From Marinisporobacter sp. (GTDB lineage: Bacteria; Bacillota; Clostridia; Peptostreptococcales; Thermotaleaceae): DNA of 64,000 nucleotides. A program made the translations under genes and the position numbers. Numbering within the stretch: position 1 is the stretch's first letter; every line of letters starts with the position of its first letter. Positions 56,721 to 64,000 of this stretch are shown here, one piece after another. The stretch covers positions 248,001 through 312,000 of the forward strand of contig JAOARV010000067.1 of assembly GCA_025210395.1 (NCBI GenBank), written 5' to 3'. The notes under the pieces are model-generated. The model saw only the letters and a list, made by a program, of their open reading frames with translations. It was not told the origin of the DNA and ran no database searches.

Positions 56721-58544
56721 CTATTTAATTACTTTATTCCTACCGCTTTTTTTCGCTTTGTATAAATTACTATCTGCTCTATTAACAATATCTAATAATG
56801 ACTCACCCGTCCTATATTCTGCAACACCACCACTAATTGTTATTTTGATATTTTTACTTCCTATAACCAATTTACTCAATTCATCCCTATACCTTTCAGC
56901 AGCAATATAAGCTTCATCAAGTTCAGTATTTGCCATAATAATCATAAATTCTTCACCACCATAACGACCAAGAACATCAACAGCTCTTACTCTCGATGAT
57001 AAGAAATTTGACACTTCTCTCAATGTTACATCCCCTTCTATATGACCATAAGTATCATTCACTTTCTTAAAGTGATCAATATCAAAAATGACTATAGAAA
57101 AAGTTTCATTGTATCTCTTAGATATCTGAATATTTTGGGTAAGATTCTCCATTAGATATCTTTTATTATAAAGGTTCGTTAAACTATCTGTAATACTTAA
57201 TAATTCTAATTCTTTTGTCCTTTCATATACAATTTCTTCTAAAGAAGCATTGACCTCTTCTAACTCTTTTTGCTTATCATTCACCATCATTAAATAATCT
57301 CTTAATTTAACAGACATACTATTAAATGATCTTGTTAGCTGACCAAGTTCATCACTTCTCTCCGTTTCGATTTGTACCCCCCAATTATCATTAGCCATTT
57401 GATTCACTCTACTATTAAGAAATATTATCGGTTTTAATATCCATCTTGAGATAAATATATACGCAATCAATATTAATAGAGCAACAGTAAAAAATATTAT
57501 ACTAAACTTAAAAAATAATAGCTCTATATCACCTACTAAATCATCTCTAGGAATTGCTATCATAAGATTCCAATTTATTTTATCATTATGGGAATACTTA
57601 CTGAAACTATAATAGTAATCTTCCCCCATCACCTTAATAGGTGCTTTGATCTCTTCATAAAAAAAATGATTGTATTCATTGTTGATTGTATTATACCCTT
57701 CTCTAATTACAGCATTTTTACTTTCAATAGCAGCTAATCTAACTTGCGCCCCATCCATATCTTTAAAAGGTTTTTCACTTGTAGATGATGCCACAATTAA
57801 TCCTTTTTCATCAACTAAACAAACAACACCATTCTCGGTTATTTCTATAGTTTTTAGAAATTCCGACATCTGATCTAGTAAAATATCAGTTCCAAAAACA
57901 CCTAATTTCTCTCCATTAGGCGAAATAAGTGGATAAGAAGTACTCATTCCTAAGATATCTTCTTGGGCACCAGAATATACATCAGTCCAATATGCTTTCC
58001 CATCTTCATTTGCTTTAGCATACCAAGATCTAGTTCTTGGATCAAAATTCTCAACGGATTTAATATAATTTAGGATATTCCCATCTTCATCAGCTTCATA
58101 TATTTTAAAAGCTCCTGCTTTCAGATCCTCCGTGTAAGAAATTCGATTAGTACCTTGATATAGTCCAGAAGAAACTATTCCACCATCAGCATTAGCAAAA
58201 TATGCGTAATCAATGGAAGTGTTGCTGTTCACTTCATTCAAAAGTATTTTCCCTAACAGTCGTTCATCCTGCAAGTTGAGTTGTTTGTTTTTTGCAAGAA
58301 TAGCATTAAATTTGTTCACAGTCTCAGGAATCTCAAAATAATCATCTAAATGATCATAAATATGATTTGTAATTCTCACTTGATTTGTCGCTATAACTTT
58401 TGCACTATACTCATTAACAAAATTTTCAATTTGAAAATAACTTAAAGTACTACTGAATAGCAAAATAAGAAAAACTGGAATTACAATTATCGTTCTAAGA
58501 GATAATTTATTTACTACCCGAAAATATACTGATTGCTTTTTCAC
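56721..58544 (-). CDS. Cache-HAMP-GGDEF diguanylate cyclase
   Basis: 607 residues: TM1 (about 14-34), dCache sensor (about 40-335, with FDPRTRSWYAKANEDGKAYWTDVY), TM2 (about 345-367), HAMP (about 370-420), coiled coil and GGDEF. The active-site loop is RYGGEEFMII with metal-binding FDIDHFKKVNDTYGH; no RxxD inhibitory site is obvious upstream. It should make cyclic di-GMP in response to an external ligand, opposing the HD-GYP protein at 28.9 kb. GTG start after aggagg. Confidence 0.94.
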   Translation of the reverse strand: MKKQSVYFRVVNKLSLRTIIVIPVFLILLFSSTLSYFQIENFVNEYSAKVIATNQVRITNHIYDHLDDYFEIPETVNKFNAILAKNKQLNLQDERLLGKILLNEVNSNTSIDYAYFANADGGIVSSGLYQGTNRISYTEDLKAGAFKIYEADEDGNILNYIKSVENFDPRTRSWYAKANEDGKAYWTDVYSGAQEDILGMSTSYPLISPNGEKLGVFGTDILLDQMSEFLKTIEITENGVVCLVDEKGLIVASSTSEKPFKDMDGAQVRLAAIESKNAVIREGYNTINNEYNHFFYEEIKAPIKVMGEDYYYSFSKYSHNDKINWNLMIAIPRDDLVGDIELLFFKFSIIFFTVALLILIAYIFISRWILKPIIFLNSRVNQMANDNWGVQIETERSDELGQLTRSFNSMSVKLRDYLMMVNDKQKELEEVNASLEEIVYERTKELELLSITDSLTNLYNKRYLMENLTQNIQISKRYNETFSIVIFDIDHFKKVNDTYGHIEGDVTLREVSNFLSSRVRAVDVLGRYGGEEFMIIMANTELDEAYIAAERYRDELSKLVIGSKNIKITISGGVAEYRTGESLLDIVNRADSNLYKAKKSGRNKVIK

Positions 58545-58851
58545 TTCAAAAACCTCCTCTTAGAAACATTTGGTTATTTAAAACTTATCTCAGCAATGAG
58601 GATACGACCATCTCATCCTTAATTTTGAAAATTTTGTAGAAATACCAATCATCTACTTTTTATCATAATACCATTCAATGCGTTTCTAGTAAAGTATTTC
58701 AAGCTTATTTTAATACCTTTAATAAGCCCTTCACCTGTATAGGTGAAGGGCTTATGTGTTAGATAAATGATAATAATTTTTCTATTTTCATGATACATAT
58801 ATTGATACTATACTTAATTAATCGTCAATTTAAGCTTTGCAAGAACTACTC
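58545..58851. other. 307-base gap between the GGDEF and nitroreductase genes
   Basis: Holds the GGDEF gene leader and a perfect hairpin (58721-58755). No gene, riboswitch or clear sigma-A promoter was recognised. Confidence 0.5.
58721..58755 (-). terminator. Hairpin downstream of the nitroreductase gene
   Basis: aataagcccttcacct/aggtgaagggcttat perfect long stem with a 3-4 nt loop; poor T-tracts on both strands. Likely ends or stabilises the minus-strand transcript. Confidence 0.65.
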
Positions 58852-59673
58852 CTACATCCAATATACTTGTGCTTCTTTTCTTGGAACTGTTCTCAAATAT
58901 TTAACTTTAGGATATCCTACTATCATACATGTTACAATCTGCTTCCCCTTCTCAACCCCAAGAAATTCCATAATTCTTTTATTTTCTTGTGCAGCTTTTA
59001 CAAAAAAACCACTGAAGAATGTTCCAAGACCTAAAGCATTCGTCATAAGCTCCATATTTGAAGAAGCTAAAGTCCCATTTATAGTTGAATTTGCTGTAAC
59101 GATGATCACTGCGGGTGCATTAAAGAACAACTTATCATTCCCATTAGGATTTTTTTTGTATTCTTGATACATTTGTATCCACATATCGGCATATTTCTTA
59201 AATGGCATAATCTCTGGCGTTAGGTTGTGCAATATATTCTCTCCAATTTTATTTAAAGTTTCTAGTGTCATGGCTTTTAATTCCTGTAGCCCTTCTCTTA
59301 CAACTACATAAGATACATCTTGCAAGTTAATTCCTGTTTGAGTAAATCTTCCACTCTCTATAATTTTACAAATTTTTTCTTCTTCTACTTCTTTATTTTC
59401 AAACTGTCTTACACTTCTTCTAAATTTTATAAAATTCAATAAATAATCCGGATTTATTGAAAATTCTTCTTTATTATAATTTTTTACTTCTTCCATATCA
59501 TATTCATCTATTGATACTGCATCTTTAGGACAGATAGCTATACAGTGCCCACACTTAATACAATTTAAACTTTTACGCTTAGCTTTACCCTCAGATATTT
59601 CTAGGTGTCTAGAGATACAATCTTGAACACATTTTCCACAGCCTATGCACTTTTCTTTATCAATATTTATCAT
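58852..59673 (-). CDS. Nitroreductase-family protein with N-terminal 2x[4Fe-4S] domain
   Basis: 273 residues. The ferredoxin part has CIGCGKCVQDCI and CIKCGHCIAICPKDAV. The nitroreductase FMN domain starts at FIKFRRSVRQFENKEV and continues through SGRFTQTGINLQDV and MELMTNALGLGTFFSGFF. Such fusions reduce nitro or quinone-like compounds using ferredoxin electrons. The frame opens at 59691, but ATG 59673 is spaced correctly from aggaga. With the next two genes it forms a redox-stress set. Confidence 0.9.
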   Translation of the reverse strand: MINIDKEKCIGCGKCVQDCISRHLEISEGKAKRKSLNCIKCGHCIAICPKDAVSIDEYDMEEVKNYNKEEFSINPDYLLNFIKFRRSVRQFENKEVEEEKICKIIESGRFTQTGINLQDVSYVVVREGLQELKAMTLETLNKIGENILHNLTPEIMPFKKYADMWIQMYQEYKKNPNGNDKLFFNAPAVIIVTANSTINGTLASSNMELMTNALGLGTFFSGFFVKAAQENKRIMEFLGVEKGKQIVTCMIVGYPKVKYLRTVPRKEAQVYWM

Positions 59674-59728
59674 AAATAATTTTCTCCTCATATCTTTATT
59701 TTTTTCATTTCTTCACCAGATTTCTAAT

Positions 59729-60133
59729 TTAGAATATGAACGTTTCAGCTGGATCTCCTGTCATTAATTTTGTAAAACTTGCTTTTCCATGCTCTAAATA
59801 GAAGACCTCTAACAATGGATTATCTGCTGTTTGGTATCCTTTTTTAACTAAAGGTGCATGTTCTAGAACCATTTGCTTCTCCTCTATATTATTAGTAAAC
59901 TTAATTTCACCACTTATTCTGACAATGGTAAAATCTTCTGTGGTTACGACAAACTCAATATACGGATTCTCTTTAAGCTGAGCGTAAGCTTTTTTAACAT
60001 TTGCTGTAGTAAAATAAAACTTCCCATCCTTTATTAAGTGTACATGCTGTGGTCTTGCATGTGGTTTATTATTTTCTGATGTAGCTAAAACACCTGATTT
60101 ATTTTCCTGTAAAAATACAATAACCTTTTTCAT
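59729..60133 (-). CDS. Pyridoxamine 5'-phosphate oxidase-like FMN-binding protein
   Basis: 134 residues with the split-barrel fold features SGVLATSENNKPHARPQHV and KFYFTTANVKKAYAQLKENP. Members bind FMN or F420 and act as oxidoreductases or flavin-handling proteins. ATG 60133 after gggagtg is preferred over ATG 60154. Between the OhrR-like regulator and the nitroreductase. Confidence 0.88.
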   Translation of the reverse strand: MKKVIVFLQENKSGVLATSENNKPHARPQHVHLIKDGKFYFTTANVKKAYAQLKENPYIEFVVTTEDFTIVRISGEIKFTNNIEEKQMVLEHAPLVKKGYQTADNPLLEVFYLEHGKASFTKLMTGDPAETFIF

Positions 60134-60168
60134 ATAAAACACTCCCTTTTTCATATTTAATATTCTAT

Positions 60169-60609
60169 TTATTGATTCTGATCCATTAAACTCTTTAATA
60201 AATTTTTTAACTGAGACCTTAGATGAGTTAATTCTTCTAGACTAAGTCCCGTTTGACAAAAAGCATTTTGCGGAATGCTGATTGCTTTTTCCTTCATTTC
60301 AATACCCTTTTTTGTTAATTTAATATAAACATTTCTTTCATCCTTTTTATTACGAACTCTTTCAACCAAACCAATGCTTTCCAATTTTTTCAGCACAGGA
60401 GTAAGTGTATTAGAACCGAGTAATAATTTAGCACCAAGATCTTTAACAACCATGTTATCTTCTTCCCATAAAACAAGCAAAGTAATATATTGTGTATAAG
60501 TTATGCCAAATTCATTCAATAGTGGTTTATAAAGTCTAATTATTTCTTTTGAACAAGCATATAATGCAAAACATAATTGATTATCTAACTTTAAAATATC
60601 ATCTTTCAT
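60169..60609 (-). CDS. MarR-family redox-type regulator (OhrR-like)
   Basis: 146 residues. The N-terminus has the pattern NQLCFALYACSKEI with Cys13 at the position of the peroxide-sensing cysteine of OhrR. Winged HTH is LGAKLLLGSNTLTPVLKKLESIGLVER, wing KDERNVYIKLTKKG. First gene of a three-gene set, so it probably controls the PNPOx-like and nitroreductase genes in response to organic peroxide or electrophiles. The frame is open to 60690, but ATG 60609 begins the conserved part. Confidence 0.87.
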   Translation of the reverse strand: MKDDILKLDNQLCFALYACSKEIIRLYKPLLNEFGITYTQYITLLVLWEEDNMVVKDLGAKLLLGSNTLTPVLKKLESIGLVERVRNKKDERNVYIKLTKKGIEMKEKAISIPQNAFCQTGLSLEELTHLRSQLKNLLKSLMDQNQ

Positions 60610-60849
60610 ATTCTTTACTGACCACCTTCCTTTTAGTCGTTCACGATTTAATCTTGTGCGTATCTTATCACAAATAAGTCTACACTTCAATACCTTTTAT
60701 TAATTTTTTTAATATACGTTATTGATTTATTGCTAAACCCTTCTGGTTTATAATTTTTCATACTATTCTATTTGATTTTTTCTTTCTCTACATATCCTAC
60801 TTTTTATAATTCGTTGACCAATAATCTAACTGTAAATTGATCTTTCCCG

Positions 60850-60878
60850 TTGACATTGAGTTTTTTTTTATTTATACT
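60850..60878 (+). promoter_or_regulatory. Sigma-A promoter of the FMN reductase gene
   Basis: TTGACA (60850-60855), 17-bp spacer, TATACT (60873-60878), 74 bases before the ATG. The rest of the 60610-60951 gap shows no other gene. Confidence 0.75.
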
Positions 60879-60951
60879 TTCCATGTAGTGGTAATATATT
60901 ATTAAAGTAATGATTAGAATATGATCCCATAAGGAAGAAAGGACTCTTACT

Positions 60952-61494
60952 ATGAATATTATTGTATTAAATGGTAGCCCTAGGTTAGATGGTAACACCT
61001 CCGCATTGATAAAAGAACTATCTAAAGGCGTTGAATCATCAGGAAAGCATCAAATTGAAATCATCAATGTGACAAAGAAAAACCTACTTGGCTGTTTAGC
61101 TTGTGAGGGATGTAGAAAAAATGATGGTAACTGTGTTTTAAAGGATGATAGTTCAGAAATTATAACTCAACTTGTAAACTCAGATATGATTATTTTCGCA
61201 ACTCCTGTATATTGGTGGGGAGTATCTGCACAATTAAAAATTGTAATTGACAAGTTTTACAGTACCATGCATCTTAACACATTGAAAAACAAGAAGATCG
61301 GCGTATTATCTGTTGGCGCCAACAAACTTTCAAATCCTCAATATGAATTAATCTCTCAACAATTTGCCTGTATATCCAAGTTTTTAGATTGGGAAATACT
61401 ATTTGATGAATCCGTTTCAGCATATGAGCGTAATGAAGTCCTCAAAGATGAAGAACTGCTTAACAGATTTAAATCTCTAGGTACTAACTTATAG
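60952..61494 (+). CDS. NAD(P)H-dependent FMN reductase / flavodoxin-like protein
   Basis: 180 residues. The flavodoxin-like phosphate loop is NGSPRLDGNTSALIK, followed by the cysteine-bearing insert CLACEGCRKNDGNCVLKDD and the flavin segment TPVYWWGVSAQLKIVIDKFY. Such proteins reduce FMN or act as iron-sulfur flavoproteins. Divergent from the OhrR-like set, so it may share regulation. ATG after aagaaagga. Confidence 0.9.
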   Translation: MNIIVLNGSPRLDGNTSALIKELSKGVESSGKHQIEIINVTKKNLLGCLACEGCRKNDGNCVLKDDSSEIITQLVNSDMIIFATPVYWWGVSAQLKIVIDKFYSTMHLNTLKNKKIGVLSVGANKLSNPQYELISQQFACISKFLDWEILFDESVSAYERNEVLKDEELLNRFKSLGTNL

Positions 61495-61555
61495 TAATTA
61501 ACTATTTGATTTTCAAAATACCTTTGTCTATTGACAAACCATAAAAGTCTAAAAA

Positions 61556-61677
61556 GGGGCTGTCGGGAAATAGTTAATTTCAGCTTTTTGAATAAGAAAA
61601 AGTTAAAACCGCTGGATTGAGGTCTTATAAGAACCTTGTTCAATCCTAGCGGTTTCTTTTTTCTGAGAACTATTTCA
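61556..61677. mobile_element. Hairpin element, possible IS1182-like terminal remnant
   Basis: The left end GGGCTGTCGGGAAATAGTT (61557-61575) resembles termini of IS1182-family elements. It is mirrored by AACTATTTC (61669-61677). Inside lies a 15-bp imperfect stem centred on accgctggattga/tcaatcctagcggt (61606-61654), as often seen at the ends of such elements. No complete transposase is present. An open stretch reading minus through the element has no recognised domain. Confidence 0.4.
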
Positions 61678-61775
61678 AAATTTAGATCAATTAAAGATAT
61701 ATCATCTTTAGCAAGGCTTCTCACTTGATCCAGTGAGATTCCCCCAAAAAGTAAAAATTGAACCTAAAAAGAGTA

Positions 61776-61807
61776 AATCCAGTAAGAGTTAATTCTCCTA
61801 CTGGATT
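61776..61807 (-). terminator. Terminator after the third chemoreceptor gene
   Basis: aatccagta/tactggatt stem with a 14-nt loop, 29 bases after the stop codon; T-tract moderate (ttactcttttt). Confidence 0.65.
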
Positions 61808-61835
61808 AAATTTTATCAGGTATACAATTCAATTT

Positions 61836-63833
61836 CTATACATCTATATTAAATTTTTCAATCATTTTCTCCATTTCGTTAGCAATTTCAAACAACCTCT
61901 CACTGGATTTTACCATTCCTTCCATGGATGCCGTTTGTTCTTCAACAGAAGCATTAACTTCTTCTGTTGATGCTGCCGCTTTTGCAGATACCTCTGAAAT
62001 GCTTTCAATTGATGTAAAAGTTTTTGTTTTATTTTCATAAATTTGTTGTAATGCATTTCTAAGTTTTTGAAATTGTATGATTAGCTGTTGCGTTGAATTT
62101 TCTATAACATCGTAAGAAGATACTGTTTCTTCTAAATGTACATTTACATCTCCTACAACCTTTCCAGCTTGATCCATTTCATTGTTTGTACTCTGGATTT
62201 TGTTTGTCATAGTAATAATAATGTTCGATATATCAGATGTAGCACTTTCAGTTTCTTCTGCTAATTTCCTTATTTCCTCTGCCACAACTGCAAATCCTCG
62301 TCCTGATTCTCCCGCTCTAGCCGCCTCAATAGAGGCATTCAATGCCAATAAATTAGTTTGGCTAGCTATATTTGAAATTATATCCAAAATACTTGCTATA
62401 GATTTTGATTGCTCTACTAATTCTTCTGTATTATTTCTTACATTTTGTGTGATTTCAAAGTTTAGATCAAATTTTCTCTTAAGTTTTAGTAATGTATCTT
62501 TACCACTTAATGTAACTTTTTTCACTTGACTTGTACGATCATTTACTTCTTGGGCTGTTTCTTGAGAGTTTAAAATCAATCCATCTAATTGAGAAAGTTG
62601 TACTACAGCATTTTCACATTCTTCTGATTGTGTATTGGCACCAGCAGTAATTTCTTCTACTGCCCTTGATATTTCTTCTGCAGTCATTGCATTTTCATTA
62701 ATTGAATCAGAAAGTTCTTTGGAGGAATTCGTAAGTTCGATAGCAAATTCTTGAATTTCAGAAACCACCGCTTTTACATTTTTGGAAATTGTATCAAAAG
62801 CTCTACCTAAATCGCCAATTTCATCTTTTTCTTTCATAAATTTTGTAGGAACTTCTATTGTGAAGTCTAATTCAGACATTGTTGTAGCATGCTTAGTAGC
62901 TAATATAATAGGTTCTACAAATTTACTTCCTATCAAATATATAATTATAATCGCAAAAATCATTATTGCAATAGTCATAAATATTAAATTATTTCTAAGT
63001 CTAAAAACATCCTCAAAAAGTTCATTTTCTGGTGCTCTTATGGCTATACTCCACCCTGTATCTCCAATAGGGTGATACCCACAATAATATGTCTCTCCTT
63101 CATATACGTATCTATTAACATGTGATTCTCCCTTTATCATTTTCTCAACTATTTCTGCTAATTGCAATAATCCACTATCTTTTTTAGCTTCTTCTATAAC
63201 GTTATATTGACTGATCACCATTTTGATATTAGGATGAGCAATTACTGTACCTTCTTTATTTACAATAAAGGCTCCTCCCGTTTCCTTTAATTTTATGCTA
63301 TTGATCTTATTTCTCATAACCATTCCATCAGGAATACCTACAATCACACCATCTATTAAATCATTTTTAATAGGGACTGATACAAAAAGATTTAAAGTCT
63401 TATTTTTAGGATCCATAATAAGAGAACTAAAATATGTATTTCCCTTCATAGCTTCTTTAAAATAAATACTATCAGCTACATTCATCATGGACCCATCTAT
63501 AAACCTTGCAGTTCCTTCCTTATCTACAATAAATACGTCTTTAAACTCGGAACTATTTTGAATTACATCTTTTAATATTTCTTTTTGTACTTGCCAATCC
63601 ATAGAACGTATAGTGCTCATATAAGACAATCTTTCTATGATTTTCTCTCTTTCTAACATTAGTTCATACACATTTTCACTATATCCTTTTGTTAAGGCCA
63701 TTAATTCTTCATCCACAGTTTTCCTTAGTGCTTTTGTCGAAGAAGTGGATGCCACTATTCCAATAGAACCACTAATTAACATTATTATCACTGAAAAATA
63801 AGTTATTAGCCTAATTTTAACACTTTTCAACAT
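61836..63833 (-). CDS. Methyl-accepting chemotaxis protein with dCache sensor
   Basis: 665 residues. TM1 (about 7-28), dCache sensor (about 32-275, with [21 protein letters not shown] and [17 protein letters not shown]), TM2 (about 280-302), HAMP (about 305-357), and the signalling domain. Tip [21 protein letters not shown], then [16 protein letters not shown]. The receptor is similar in plan to the one at 19.5 kb. ATG 63833 after aaggagg is chosen over the longer frame (63863). The last 167 bases of the window hold its upstream region without a clear promoter. Confidence 0.93.
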   Translation of the reverse strand: MLKSVKIRLITYFSVIIMLISGSIGIVASTSSTKALRKTVDEELMALTKGYSENVYELMLEREKIIERLSYMSTIRSMDWQVQKEILKDVIQNSSEFKDVFIVDKEGTARFIDGSMMNVADSIYFKEAMKGNTYFSSLIMDPKNKTLNLFVSVPIKNDLIDGVIVGIPDGMVMRNKINSIKLKETGGAFIVNKEGTVIAHPNIKMVISQYNVIEEAKKDSGLLQLAEIVEKMIKGESHVNRYVYEGETYYCGYHPIGDTGWSIAIRAPENELFEDVFRLRNNLIFMTIAIMIFAIIIIYLIGSKFVEPIILATKHATTMSELDFTIEVPTKFMKEKDEIGDLGRAFDTISKNVKAVVSEIQEFAIELTNSSKELSDSINENAMTAEEISRAVEEITAGANTQSEECENAVVQLSQLDGLILNSQETAQEVNDRTSQVKKVTLSGKDTLLKLKRKFDLNFEITQNVRNNTEELVEQSKSIASILDIISNIASQTNLLALNASIEAARAGESGRGFAVVAEEIRKLAEETESATSDISNIIITMTNKIQSTNNEMDQAGKVVGDVNVHLEETVSSYDVIENSTQQLIIQFQKLRNALQQIYENKTKTFTSIESISEVSAKAAASTEEVNASVEEQTASMEGMVKSSERLFEIANEMEKMIEKFNIDV

Positions 63834-64000
63834 TTCAATTTCCTCCTTAAGACTCAAATCCACAAATAGTTTTTTGTATTTTTTACAATATATTAAATAA
63901 TTTTCATATTTTTCTTATCCTATTCTACAAAAAACTTTTTAACATTTTTATACTTTGTATCCATATTTTATTATAAAGTATTATATCATACATTTTTCTA

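Noticed and set aside
61356-61724. Minus-strand 122-codon open frame over the FMN reductase end and the IS-like hairpin
   Set aside because: It mixes antisense of a real gene with a hairpin repeat and has no start signal; only the first part reads like protein, with no recognised family.

Overview
The window reads as a chromosomal stretch of an AT-rich, spore-forming, anaerobic member of the Clostridia. The evidence is low GC by eye, a trp T-box, the cortex amidase CwlD, two late-sporulation-type small genes, many 4Fe-4S proteins, a rubrerythrin-like protein, anaerobic-type glycerol-3-phosphate oxidation genes and many Cache-domain receptors. No rRNA, tRNA, CRISPR array, prophage or intact insertion sequence was seen.

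Layout. 1-2.2 kb: trpE-trpG (trpG cut by the window edge) behind a UGG-specifier T-box leader that carries a second T-box/terminator module. 2.2-10.1 kb: housekeeping genes (rsuA-like, rsmF-like, pssA, fba, NUDIX, cyclophilin, XRE regulator, a Lit-type membrane protein, a thioredoxin-like lipoprotein, plsY). 10.1-16.9 kb: a glycerol block, transcribed glpF-glpK-G3P dehydrogenase-FAD oxidoreductase-DUF1667-sigma-54 activator. It has a clear -24/-12 promoter in front of glpF and a strong hairpin between glpK and the dehydrogenase gene. 17-31 kb: DUF362 ferredoxin, TPR protein, a chemoreceptor with a sigma-D-like promoter, cwlD, phosphodiesterase, M1 peptidase, alr, FemAB-like ligase, DUF523, a small sporulation-type gene, an HD-GYP protein and a rubrerythrin-like protein. 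31-41 kb: a PLP-enzyme catabolic cluster behind a PucR regulator, MarR-MATE, an MFS transporter, and htpG under a perfect CIRCE operator. 41.7-46.7 kb: EFR1 ferredoxin, a 41-residue Cys/Gly-rich sporulation-type gene, a radical SAM protein and a second chemoreceptor. 46.8-56.2 kb: a tightly overlapping six-gene operon (DUF4132, MoxR AAA+, DUF5682, VWA, SWIM, 89-aa protein) whose base composition differs from its flanks. 56.7-64 kb: a GGDEF protein, a redox-enzyme set with an OhrR-like regulator, an FMN reductase, a small IS-like remnant and a third chemoreceptor.

The strongest candidate for an uncharacterised system is the 46.8-56.2 kb operon. From memory, its gene order matches the poorly understood yehI-yehL-yehM-yehP-yehQ region of Escherichia coli, with an extra 89-aa protein at the end. 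The pairing of a MoxR ATPase with a VWA protein suggests an ATP-driven remodelling machine. DUF5682, DUF4132 and the SWIM protein would be partners or effectors of unknown activity. Other noteworthy signals are sigma-54 control of glycerol uptake by an activator without a sensor domain, the doubled T-box terminator, and two small spore-type genes with near-identical promoter and terminator design.
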